Assembly: GCA_023402395.1 (NCBI GenBank)
Contig: JAEYGI010000008.1
Span: 7,189 to 71,188, forward strand
DNA length: 64,000 nucleotides
DNA from: Bacillota bacterium
GTDB taxonomy: Bacteria > Bacillota > UBA4882 > UBA8346
Reading direction: 5' to 3'
Positions 8,602-17,218 of the stretch are shown piece by piece. Under the pieces are notes generated by a model. It worked only from the letters and a program-made list of their open reading frames with translations. It searched no databases and was not told the DNA's origin. Numbering within the stretch: position 1 is the stretch's first letter; every line of letters starts with the position of its first letter. Both the position numbers and the translations under genes were made by a program.

Positions 8602-9396
8602 TTATTGTCCAGAATGGTTTGTTATTTTTCGCCGCAAGAAAGGACCGAAGGGATGCTTTTTGGTTGAATCGCTTGGGGTGAGACTTTTTGAGCCCGTGAC
8701 GGATAGGCCGGATGAATCAGATGGAATCATGCCGGAAGTAGGCACGCCGTAACGGATGGATTTTAATTTGACTGTCTCGCTGTAAATGGTTTCTCCATTT
8801 TCTTCTTCTACGAGAGTTGATTGTATGATTCCGACCTTTGGAACAAACCAGATTTCTTCTGTAAATGACCAAGTACCGTAGGAATCTTCATATTTATCGA
8901 CGAAATGCCAGGCGTTGTTGAAAGTCCCTGCGGGAACGGTTTTAGATTCTTTCCGAACTACAGTTCCCCACCAATCACTTTCAAAGTCTTCAACTATCGG
9001 ATTCTCAATGATTTTTGGATAAGGAGATCCGTACGGATCCGATTCGTAGATACCATCCTCTATTTCCCAGTCGCCACGGTAATAGTATCCAGTGCTACTT
9101 TTTTCAATAAAATCGCCCCATGGTTCGATGTCGGGGTAAGTTGGGCTACTGAATCGGGTTTGAAAAACCCCATCATTATCTGGAAGCTTACGAATAACGG
9201 TTTGAATTATCTGTCCACTAAGTGCTTCTCCATCTTCAATCCCATTCACTTTGTACGTCAATTGCGCGCCGCTCTCTAAACCAAAGTAATCGGTGCTTTC
9301 GATTCATCCGCCTGATTTGCTTCCGCCGCCGCACCCGATTAGCAGAGTCGAAATTAAAAGAAGTGCTAAACCATAAAAAAGCTTAACTCGTTTCAT
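8602..9396 (-). pseudogene. Lipoprotein gene with in-frame TGA at codon 31
   Basis: The ATG at 9396 follows AAGGAGG and opens a lipoprotein signal (MKRVKLFYGLALLLISTLL then the lipobox LIGC and a GGGSKSGG tether). Codon 31 (9304-9306) is TGA, and the same frame then continues for 233 codons to a TAA at 8602. The continuation (STDYFGLESGAQLTYKV, later WEIEDGIYESDPYG and EEIWFVPKVGIIQS) looks like a normal secreted domain of unknown function. Without readthrough only a leader peptide is made. A recent nonsense mutation or a base-call error is most likely. Recoding is possible but no selenocysteine machinery is in view, and TGA is a normal stop elsewhere in the window. Confidence 0.7.
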
Positions 9397-9541
9397 GGTA
9401 TTCCTCCTTGAATCTTTAGTAAATGTTTCTATAAAGTTAAAATAAATCCTTCAAAATAACATAAAGAATTTTATTAACTTAAAAATTTTTTAGAATGTAA
9501 TTGGCATCAGTGAGTTTATTTGAAAACTTTGACAACTAATG

Positions 9542-9571
9542 TAAATTAATTGGGTTTGGCAACCGATATAA
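9542..9571 (+). promoter_or_regulatory. Possible sigma-D (FliA-type) promoter of the chemoreceptor
   Basis: TAAA (9542-9545), 17 bases, then CCGATATAA (9563-9571). This fits the motility sigma factor pattern TAAA-N15/16-GCCGATAT apart from one extra spacer base. The next gene is a chemoreceptor, as expected for that regulon. Confidence 0.55.
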
Positions 9572-9688
9572 TAAACATCTCGTAAAAAATAAATGAATTT
9601 CCCGAAAACAGACAACGGCGTTTCGTCGCATTCACTTGAGGAACGTCCATCGAAGCTTCGGGAAATAAAGTTACAAGGAGGCACACTG

Positions 9689-12652
9689 ATGAAATCCAAC
9701 GGAGAAACCAGGCCACGGATGAAGGATAAGGGGCGTCCGGGGCGATTCGGACTGTTGAAGCGCATTTTAGAATTGCGCTGGTTCCGGAACTTAAAAGTAG
9801 GAGTCAAGCTGACGTTGGGTTTCGCGACGGTGGCGATCATCGCCGGGGCCATCGGCGCGGTGGGAACCTTGAATATCTATCGCATCAGCCGGGCCGAACA
9901 GGCGGTTTATCAGAATAACATCGCCGTTTTGGGCCCGCTCCAGAAAATCTACTCCCATTTTCAAACCATCCGGACCAACACCGCCTATCATCTGCTGGCC
10001 CGCGACGATAAGGCGGTTTATGAAAATCTGATTGTGATGTCCCAAGAAAACATCGATTTGATGCTGGGCAGCCTCACCGACAGCGAACAGGCCAATGACC
10101 AGGTCCAGAACGATCTATCCAGTTTAAAGAAGGCATTGGCGAATTATTGGGAGGCGGAGCAGGCTGTTCTGCAACTATCCAATGAAAACAAGATTGACGA
10201 AGCCATGGAGCGGATGGATAAGGAGTTGAAGCCCCTGGCTAGTCTAGTTGGTTCGGTTATTGACAGCCTGTTCCGGATGAACGAAAACGAAGCCAAAAAT
10301 AACACCGAAAGCAACCTGGCCGCGGCCACGGACACGATCTGGTTCATGCTGATCATGGTAGGAGTCGGAATGGCCGCGGCGGTGGGGTTGGGAGCATTCA
10401 TCTCCCGGCTGATCAGCCGGCCGATGAAGGATTTGACCGGAGCCGCCGAAAAGCTGGCCGTCGGGGACGTGGAAGTGGCGATCGCCGTTTCCTCTAAGGA
10501 CGAGATCGGCATCCTTACCGGAGCCTTCGCCAAAATGGTGGATTCTATACGGGAACAGGCCGGAGTCGCCGGACGGATCGCCGCCGGCGATCTGGAAGTC
10601 GCGGTCAAGGTCAAATCCGACCAAGACCTGTTGGCGGGGAGCATGCGGGTGGTGGTCGAAACTTTACGCAATCTGATCGCGGAGATCGGGATGCTGACCG
10701 GAACGGCCAGCGAGGGCCGGCTGGACATCCGGGGCGACGCGGAAAAGTTTGCCGGAGATTACCGTCAAGTGATTGAAGGGGTCAATGCAACGCTGGACGC
10801 AGTGGTCGGACCGCTGTCAATGGCCGCGGCCTGCGTCGATCAGATCGGCAGGGGCGAAATTCCGGCCTTGATTACCGATGAGTACCGCGGCGATTTCAAT
10901 ACCATCAAAAACAGTCTCAACGCCTGCATCACCGGGCTGGGCGCGCTCACCGAGAGCAACGGGGTGCTGCAGCGGCTGGCATATAACGACTACACTCAAA
11001 AAGTGGAAGGAGATTATCAGGGAATCTACGGCGAAATCGCGGCGGCCATCAATACAGTTCGCGACCGGCTGCTTCAGGTGCAGCGAGTCTTCGTTAACAT
11101 GGCCGGCGGCGATCTGGGCGACCTGGACGACCTGAAGCAAATCGGGCGTCTCTCGGAGAACGATCAATTGATGCCGTCCTTCATTCAAATGATGGAGACG
11201 ATCCGGGTCATGGTCGACGAGTCGCTGCGGCTGTCCGAGGCGGCCGCGGCCGGACGGCTGGAGGAGCGGGGTGACGCCGGGAAGTTTGCTGGAGAGTACC
11301 GCCGGGTGATCGAAGGGTTCAATGCGACGCTGGACGCGGTGATCGCGCCGCTCACCGAGGCCGGGGCGGTCCTCGGGAAGCTGGCCGTCAATGATTATAC
11401 CCAGGCGATGACCGGCCAATACCAGGGGTTGTTGCAGGAATTCGCCGCCCAGATCAATCGGGTCCGGGAACAGTTACTGAGCGTCCAGGATGTGTTTGTC
11501 CGGATCTCCCGGGGCGACATCAGCCGGCTTGGGGAGTTCCGGGGCATCGGGCAACGTTCCGCTAACGACCAACTGGTCCCGGCGGCCACCGCCATGATGC
11601 AGGTCGTCCAAGACCTGATCGTCGAGACCGAGATCGTCGCCCAAGCCGCCGCCGCCGGCCACCTGGAAATCCGGGGCGACGCCGCCAAGCTTGACGGAAA
11701 ATACCGGGAGATCGTAGCCGGAATGAATCAGGCGCTCGACCGGATGGCCGAACCGATCAGCGAAGCTATGGCGGTCCTGGAGAAGATGGCCCAAGGCGAC
11801 TTGGCGCGGACGATGGACGGCGAATATCTGGGTGATTACGGGAGGATTCAGGAAGCCCTCAACCGGACCATCGCTTCCTTCAATCGGATTTTAAGAGAAA
11901 TCAACGCTGCCGCCGGCGAGGTGGCATCAGCCTCGCGCCGGCTTTCGGAGGGCAGCCAGACCTTGTCCGAAGGCGCCACCGAGCAGGCGGCCACGGTCCA
12001 GGAGTTATCGGTCGCGATTGAGACCATCGCCGCCCAGACCAAGCAAAACGCCGAGCAAGCCCGCCAGGCCGCGACCTTGGCCGTAGCAACCCAAAAAGGC
12101 GCCAGCCAGGGCAATGAGCGGATGCGGGAGATGCTGGCGGCGATGGAAGGAATCAATGATGCCACCGACAGCATTTCTAATATCATCAAAGTCATCGATG
12201 AGATCGCCTTTCAAACCAATATCCTGGCGCTCAACGCCGCCGTGGAGGCGGCCCGGGCCGGCGGGTACGGCAAAGGCTTCGCGGTAGTGGCCGAAGAAGT
12301 CCGTAACCTGGCCGGGCGAAGCGCCCAGGCGGCCCGGGAGACCACTGAACTGATTGCGAGTTCGGTCCGGAAAGCGACTGACGGCGCCCAGATCGCCAGC
12401 CAGACCGCGGCTTCCCTCAGCCAGATCGTGGCCGACGTCACCAGGGCCGCCGGCCTGGTGGAAGGGATCGCGGCCGCCTCCAACGCGCAAGCCACCGGCA
12501 TCACCCAGGTCAACCAGGCCATCAGTCAAGTGGCGCAGGTCACCCAGGCCAATACCGCCACCTCCGAGGAGAGCGCCTCGGCTAGCGAGGAACTGTTCGG
12601 ACAGGCGGAGAACCTCCGGCAACTGGTGGGCAGGTTCCGGCTGGAAGAATAA
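9689..12652 (+). CDS. Methyl-accepting chemotaxis protein with HAMP-like repeats
   Basis: A 987-residue inner-membrane chemoreceptor. TM1 is near residues 36-60 and TM2 near 214-240, enclosing a four-helix-bundle ligand domain of about 155 residues. After a normal HAMP (ISRPMKDLTGAAEKLAVGD) comes an unusually long stretch of about 400 residues with three copies of a unit around GRLDIRGDAEKFAGDYRQVI / GRLEERGDAGKFAGEYRRVI / GHLEIRGDAAKLDGKYREIV, read as tandem HAMP-like modules. The C-terminus is the CheA/CheW-binding hairpin (DEIAFQTNILALNAAVEAAR). The ATG at 9689 follows AAGGAGG; an upstream in-frame ATG at 9593 has no ribosome site. Ligand unknown. Confidence 0.93.
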   Translation: MKSNGETRPRMKDKGRPGRFGLLKRILELRWFRNLKVGVKLTLGFATVAIIAGAIGAVGTLNIYRISRAEQAVYQNNIAVLGPLQKIYSHFQTIRTNTAYHLLARDDKAVYENLIVMSQENIDLMLGSLTDSEQANDQVQNDLSSLKKALANYWEAEQAVLQLSNENKIDEAMERMDKELKPLASLVGSVIDSLFRMNENEAKNNTESNLAAATDTIWFMLIMVGVGMAAAVGLGAFISRLISRPMKDLTGAAEKLAVGDVEVAIAVSSKDEIGILTGAFAKMVDSIREQAGVAGRIAAGDLEVAVKVKSDQDLLAGSMRVVVETLRNLIAEIGMLTGTASEGRLDIRGDAEKFAGDYRQVIEGVNATLDAVVGPLSMAAACVDQIGRGEIPALITDEYRGDFNTIKNSLNACITGLGALTESNGVLQRLAYNDYTQKVEGDYQGIYGEIAAAINTVRDRLLQVQRVFVNMAGGDLGDLDDLKQIGRLSENDQLMPSFIQMMETIRVMVDESLRLSEAAAAGRLEERGDAGKFAGEYRRVIEGFNATLDAVIAPLTEAGAVLGKLAVNDYTQAMTGQYQGLLQEFAAQINRVREQLLSVQDVFVRISRGDISRLGEFRGIGQRSANDQLVPAATAMMQVVQDLIVETEIVAQAAAAGHLEIRGDAAKLDGKYREIVAGMNQALDRMAEPISEAMAVLEKMAQGDLARTMDGEYLGDYGRIQEALNRTIASFNRILREINAAAGEVASASRRLSEGSQTLSEGATEQAATVQELSVAIETIAAQTKQNAEQARQAATLAVATQKGASQGNERMREMLAAMEGINDATDSISNIIKVIDEIAFQTNILALNAAVEAARAGGYGKGFAVVAEEVRNLAGRSAQAARETTELIASSVRKATDGAQIASQTAASLSQIVADVTRAAGLVEGIAAASNAQATGITQVNQAISQVAQVTQANTATSEESASASEELFGQAENLRQLVGRFRLEE

Positions 12653-12654
12653 AA

Positions 12655-12675
12655 CCCGCCGGAGGAACCGGCGGG
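12655..12675. other. Hairpin after chemoreceptor gene
   Basis: Stem CCCGCCGG / CCGGCGGG with loop AGGAA, two bases after the stop codon. It has no T-run. It lies between convergent genes and may serve both 3' ends. Confidence 0.5.
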
Positions 12676-12708
12676 TCGATATGACGATACCAAGAGACGA
12701 ACTAGGAA

Positions 12709-13902
12709 TTAAAACCCAAACCCCATCCCGAGCGAGGTGTGGAAATCGGTCGCCTGATCCGGGTCCAGGCCCCCGGACCAGCCGATCGCTAGCTGAAGCA
12801 GAAGGAACTTGACCCGGCCCTGTAGCGCGGTTTCCACGCCCAGTTGATCTCGGAACGAATAGACATTGCCGATCAGCCGCATCGATTTCCAGGGTTTCCA
12901 TTCTAGCCCGGTGTAGAGCAGGGGGTTGGTCGAGATCCCCCAGGCGTCTTTCAGCCCCTTTTCTAGGCCGAGATTCAGGCGCCATTTGGGGCTGAGCTGA
13001 TATCCGCCGTAGATGTGGACCACCAGCGGAATCCTGGTCGATAGCTCGGCGCCGCCGGTTTCGGTGGTGGTGGAATCCGGCTCCGGCAAATCCGGACCAT
13101 CGGGGCCGCCGATAATTTCGCCCTCGTAAACGGCGTATTGATGGGTCAATCCCTGCCAGTTCAAAGCGGGCCCGATGTTTTTGAGGACCAGCCCCGCGCT
13201 CCAGGATTGACTCTGGTAAAGCAGGCCCAGATCGAACAGATAGCCTTCCCCGCCGAACCCCTCATCGTCAAGGGTGCCGTAAAAGGAGTCGACCTCCGCG
13301 CTATATCCGGCCTGGCCCCATTCGTCGACTGTGATCTCGCTCGCCGTGACCTCCGATTGGCCCACCGCCAGCCCGTGCAGGTAATGCAGGGTGAGGCCAA
13401 CGCTAAGCTCCGAATCGAAACGCCGCCAAACCGTCCGGCCGTAGCTCAGATCGAGCGACCCGGCGGCGAGGCCTTCCGCTTTGGAGCCATCCACTTCGTA
13501 GCTTTGGCCCGCTTGATAGCCTTCAAAAATTAATTGGGGAATTCCCGACTTCAGATTCACCACTCCGCTGAACCAGGGCCGGACAAAGGCGCTGAAATGG
13601 CCGATGACGATCCCGGTTTTGAGCTGTGTCGCCAAATCGCCGTGAAATTCACCGTCATCCAGCCGGGCCAGAAAATCCCGCTTGGCTTCGGCCGTGGTCA
13701 AATCGGCGTTGACATTGTCGAAATTGAACAGATTGTTGCCGGCCGAGAATCCGAATACCGGCAAGATCAATTCAAAGCGGGAATCGGAAACGGCCAGCTC
13801 CGCCGGATTACCCGGTTCGGTGAAATAGGCCGCGGCGGAGTTCCCGCCAGCCAGTGTCAAACTGAGGATGATCAGCGGCATAACAATGGATTTTTTAATC
13901 AT
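12709..13902 (-). CDS. Predicted outer-membrane beta-barrel protein
   Basis: A 397-residue protein with a signal peptide (IKKSIVMPLIILSLTLAGG) and many alternating, aromatic-rich short strands such as WRLNLGLEKGL and MRLIGNVYSFRDQLG. It ends in LGMGFGF; a terminal phenylalanine is the classic signal for outer-membrane barrel insertion. It resembles TraF/PorV-like barrels of the DUF5723 type, but I cannot name the family with certainty. It is the second gene after a lipoprotein, 15 bases downstream, so the two are likely co-transcribed and may act together at the cell surface. It supports a diderm envelope. Confidence 0.65.
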   Translation of the reverse strand: MIKKSIVMPLIILSLTLAGGNSAAAYFTEPGNPAELAVSDSRFELILPVFGFSAGNNLFNFDNVNADLTTAEAKRDFLARLDDGEFHGDLATQLKTGIVIGHFSAFVRPWFSGVVNLKSGIPQLIFEGYQAGQSYEVDGSKAEGLAAGSLDLSYGRTVWRRFDSELSVGLTLHYLHGLAVGQSEVTASEITVDEWGQAGYSAEVDSFYGTLDDEGFGGEGYLFDLGLLYQSQSWSAGLVLKNIGPALNWQGLTHQYAVYEGEIIGGPDGPDLPEPDSTTTETGGAELSTRIPLVVHIYGGYQLSPKWRLNLGLEKGLKDAWGISTNPLLYTGLEWKPWKSMRLIGNVYSFRDQLGVETALQGRVKFLLLQLAIGWSGGLDPDQATDFHTSLGMGFGF

Positions 13903-13917
13903 CAGACGGCCCCCCGC

Positions 13918-15402
13918 TTATTTATTGATTTGGACCCTGCCCTCGGCCCGCGAACGAATCTCCAGATAACTGTCGGGAGCCACCGGCACGCTGGGTGACG
14001 TATTGGCGATGGTCACCTGATGGTACACGTACTTATTCCGGATCAAATCCTGAAGCTTCCCGGTACTGATGGTTTTTTCCGAGGTTTGCCGGCCGTGGGG
14101 AACCACGGTGATCGAAATAACCACGGCGCTCGCCGGATCGATGGCCGGGGGCGCGTTATCCGGGTTGGCGTCGTTATCGGGGAAGAGTGTGACTTCCAAC
14201 GCCAGCGCCACCGGACTATAGTTAGTGATCTCCACGACCAGCGTCGTGGTTTGCAGATCATCGGTATCAATTTCGGTATCAATGCTCATCCCCTGGGGCG
14301 TGGTGGCCGCGGAATTGACGCTGAGGGCGGCTCCCAGATTCAGCTTTAAAACACTGTCGTTGGAGAGCGTCACATCTCCCGTTCCGCTCAATTGAACGTT
14401 ACCCAGACTGAACTGGAGCGAGGCGGGAGCATTGGCCAGGAGCGCGTTGAGGGCATCCGTGACCGAAACGGTCGTCGTTCGGCCGGCCTCCACTTTGATA
14501 TTGGGCACGGTTTGAGTTTGGCCGAGGTTGGAACGGATCGTCAGATTACCCGAGATCGCCAGGTTGGGGGGGATCTGCGGGGTCAATTGAAGCTGGACGC
14601 TGCCGAAGTTCGCTTGCGCCAACTCGCTGGGGAGGCTGTAGGTATATTGGATTAGGTCGGTCGTCAGATCATAATCGACTTTGGAAGAGACCAGTCCGCC
14701 GGATACGGTGAACGAAGCCACCTCCAGGCCAGACCAGTTGAAATCGATCCGCGCGTTGGCGGCGGTTTTGCGAAGTGAGCCGCTGACGGCAATCGTAAAC
14801 GGCTGGCCTGGGGTCAGCGTCTTGCCGGCCAGGGACAATAGCATCTGCTGCTGACCCGCGGGGATAGTCGCCGTTTGCAAGCTGGCGCCGCCCGATTTGA
14901 AAGCGATTGTCAGTCCGCCGCTCCCGGCGGCCGCTCCGGACAGAGCGATGGCGATCTGGTTTTTATTGGGGGTGTTGCTCAAGGTAACATTGACATAGGA
15001 CGGATCACTGAGACCGAACTCCGGGATGGTGAGCGGGGCTGGCAAAGGATACTCGGTGTTGACGGGAATCAGCGGATCGCTGAGATCCAGCGAGGCGATG
15101 GCGTTAAAGCTGGCTTCCAGGAAGCCCAGCGGCCGGGATTGCCAGGTTTCGTCCGGCAAGGTGTAGCTATTGGAATCGGTGAGATTCAAGCCTTCTTCGC
15201 CGAGGCCGTTCACACCGGTCCCCAGTTCAATCTGGCCGCTGCGGCTGGGATCGGCCGGATTTTTGATCCGCATGATTAGCGGCATGGTAAATTGCGTCGT
15301 CCAGGTTGGCCCAGTGACGGATTTTTTGTTGGAACACCCCGAAACGGGCCCGAGGGCGACGGCGAGCAGGAGAAAACCGGGGATGAATCGGTTTTTCTTC
15401 AT
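13918..15402 (-). CDS. Large predicted lipoprotein of unknown function
   Basis: A 494-residue protein starting at ATG 15402 (AAAGGA ten bases upstream) with a lipoprotein signal: KKNRFIPGFLLLAVALGPVSGC, the cysteine being the lipidation site. The mature part is rich in beta-strand patterns, N, S and T (for example LEVASFTVSGGLVSSKVDYD and NLTIRSNLGQTQTV), suggesting stacked immunoglobulin-like or LEA-like sandwich domains. I recognise no enzyme motif. It lies directly upstream of the predicted barrel and is probably its partner in one operon. Confidence 0.7.
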   Translation of the reverse strand: MKKNRFIPGFLLLAVALGPVSGCSNKKSVTGPTWTTQFTMPLIMRIKNPADPSRSGQIELGTGVNGLGEEGLNLTDSNSYTLPDETWQSRPLGFLEASFNAIASLDLSDPLIPVNTEYPLPAPLTIPEFGLSDPSYVNVTLSNTPNKNQIAIALSGAAAGSGGLTIAFKSGGASLQTATIPAGQQQMLLSLAGKTLTPGQPFTIAVSGSLRKTAANARIDFNWSGLEVASFTVSGGLVSSKVDYDLTTDLIQYTYSLPSELAQANFGSVQLQLTPQIPPNLAISGNLTIRSNLGQTQTVPNIKVEAGRTTTVSVTDALNALLANAPASLQFSLGNVQLSGTGDVTLSNDSVLKLNLGAALSVNSAATTPQGMSIDTEIDTDDLQTTTLVVEITNYSPVALALEVTLFPDNDANPDNAPPAIDPASAVVISITVVPHGRQTSEKTISTGKLQDLIRNKYVYHQVTIANTSPSVPVAPDSYLEIRSRAEGRVQINK

Positions 15403-15847
15403 GAACCACCAGTCCTTTGGTTGTTTATTTCCCAACCCATCCTGGATTGGATTTGGAATGCGGCGTTTTCAATCCGAGGTATCCGTGTAATCAAAAATCT
15501 CAAAATCATGGCCAAGACGGTGATTTCATTAAACCGTGAGGCAGGGCCGATTGGAATTGGCGTTTTTGGATTGGCATCCGTTTTATAAAAGATGTTGCAT
15601 ATTGATCGGGTTTTGCGCCGATTTGTTGGTAGATAGTTTAGTTATCGGCAGAAACTGGAACGACCTTATTGAAATATGTTAGATTTTCTATTCAATCTCG
15701 CAAAAAAGGAGTACAATTAGGCCATAGCTTTGACTTGGTGGGATGCCGCCGGATTTTGGACGTCCCACGGCTGAAATGCCATCTATATTATTTATGAAGG
15801 AAATAATAAATATGGCGTTTGACGGAGCAACGCCTGAAGGAGCAGTC
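15403..15847. other. Intergenic region, divergent promoters expected
   Basis: No coding region is convincing here. The stretch separates the minus-strand lipoprotein operon from the plus-strand TSCPD gene, so promoters for both should lie inside. I found no clear paired -35/-10 boxes. Confidence 0.3.
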
Positions 15848-16105
15848 ATGATGCGCCGCTATGCCTATCAAACCAAAGGGGTTTGCGCGACGGAGATTCG
15901 TTTTGCCATCGACCGGGGTTTATTGGCCAAGGTCGAATTCGAAGGAGGATGCGACGGAAATTTGACGGCCCTCAGCCGTTTGGTCGAAGGGATGCCGGTT
16001 GACGAGGTGATCAAGCGCTTGCGCGGGATCGGCTGCGACGGCAAGCCCACTTCCTGCCCGGACCAACTGGTGAAGGCGTTGGAAGAGGTCCGGGAAAACC
16101 ACTGA
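15848..16105 (+). CDS. TSCPD domain protein (TIGR03905 type)
   Basis: A small protein of about 85 residues beginning MMRRYAYQTKGVCATEIRF and ending with the signature PTSCPDQLVKALEE. The TSCPD domain is also found at the C-terminus of some ribonucleotide reductases, where its cysteines are thought to bind metal. Stand-alone members are common in Firmicutes and of unknown function. I start at 15848 because GAAGGAG precedes it by 5 bases (8 bases for the next ATG). An upstream in-frame ATG at 15812 would add 12 residues. Confidence 0.85.
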   Translation: MMRRYAYQTKGVCATEIRFAIDRGLLAKVEFEGGCDGNLTALSRLVEGMPVDEVIKRLRGIGCDGKPTSCPDQLVKALEEVRENH

Positions 16106-16318
16106 AAGGGTGTGGGCGCTGATTGACTGGCGCCAACTGAGCGGAGCGGGCTACCAATTGGTGATCCGCTTTCAATTCATTCTTAAAGCGGCAGGCTTCC
16201 CGCCGGCCTTTGAGTTTATGGCGATGATCACGCCACTCCTTTGCATAGCGCCGTCCGTGCCGCATATAATGATGAAGACAACTTCCCAAACGGGCGCTTG
16301 GAGAATGGGGGGAGAACG

Positions 16319-16594
16319 GTGGACCTTTCAAAGCTTTCATCCAAAGGCCAGGTGACCATCCCGGCCGAGATCCGGAAGAAACTGAATCTAAAGGAGGGCG
16401 ACAAAGTACTGTTCGTGGAGGAGAACGGCCGGGTTTTCATCAGCAACGCTTCGCTGGTCGCCTTTCATCAACTGCAGCAGGCCATGGAGGGAGAGGCGGG
16501 CCGGGCGGGCGTCGCCACCGAGGCCGAAGTGATTTCGCTGGTCAAGGAGATCCGGAATGAAGCGCGGGAGAAACGCCTTGCGGGTCATGACTGA
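16319..16594 (+). CDS. AbrB/SpoVT-type antitoxin
   Basis: A 91-residue protein starting at GTG 16319 behind GGGGGGAG. The N-terminal half (DLSKLSSKGQVTIPAEIRKK, then LNLKEGDKVLFVEENGRV) is a textbook swapped-hairpin AbrB DNA-binding domain. The C-terminal tail is a charged helix that would bind the partner toxin. It overlaps the following PIN gene by 38 bases, the usual layout of a type II toxin-antitoxin pair, and it probably represses its own operon. Confidence 0.85.
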   Translation: MDLSKLSSKGQVTIPAEIRKKLNLKEGDKVLFVEENGRVFISNASLVAFHQLQQAMEGEAGRAGVATEAEVISLVKEIRNEAREKRLAGHD

Positions 16595-16973
16595 CACCAA
16601 TATTATCGCCTCGGGGCTGCTCTTTCCGAGTTCGGTCGCTGCCAGGGCCTTCGAAAAAGTCCTGGACGAACATACCCTGGTGCTCTGCACTTATATTATT
16701 GAAGAAACGCGCCGGGTCTTCGAACGAAAATTCCCGGGGCACTTGGACGGATTGGGATGGTTTTTGGCCGAGCTTGGCTGCGAGGCCTTCCGCACGCCCC
16801 GCAAAGTCAGGCCCGAGCGGTATCCGCGCATCCGGGGCGCGGCCGACCTGCCGATCCTGGCCTCCGCCATCGAGGCCGGCGTCGACCTGCTCGTTACCGC
16901 CGACCAAGATTTCTGCGCGGTGGCCATCTGCATCCCGAGAATCGTCTCGCCATCTCAGTTCTTAACGATATAA
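16557..16973 (+). CDS. PIN-domain ribonuclease toxin
   Basis: A 138-residue PIN protein. The acidic Mg-binding residues sit in MTDTNIIASGL near the N-terminus, IIEETRRVF in the middle and AADLPILASAIEAGVDLLVTADQDF near the C-terminus. PIN toxins cleave RNA and are held inactive by their antitoxin. The start at 16557 has AAGGAG 8 bases upstream, inside the antitoxin gene; starting at MTDTN (16587) would remove the overlap but has no better site. All acidic positions appear intact, so the module is probably functional. Confidence 0.82.
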   Translation: MKRGRNALRVMTDTNIIASGLLFPSSVAARAFEKVLDEHTLVLCTYIIEETRRVFERKFPGHLDGLGWFLAELGCEAFRTPRKVRPERYPRIRGAADLPILASAIEAGVDLLVTADQDFCAVAICIPRIVSPSQFLTI

Positions 16974-17218
16974 GACGGACCGGATTCAATTATTTTCGAT
17001 ATCGATCGAGGCCGAAAGGTCTTTTTATTTTGTCCGGAAACGGTTACAATCAAAAGCAGAGATTTTAAAAGCGTTGTGATAAACCCGCCAAAGGCTGGGT
17101 TGAACACAAAAACTCAGGGAAGCAAGTGATAAAGCCGGTTTTCAACTTTTTTGCGAGTCTGCCATCGAGCATTAGGCTTTATCAAAAGGCTTCTAAATTG
17201 GAGAAAGGAAGCTTACCC

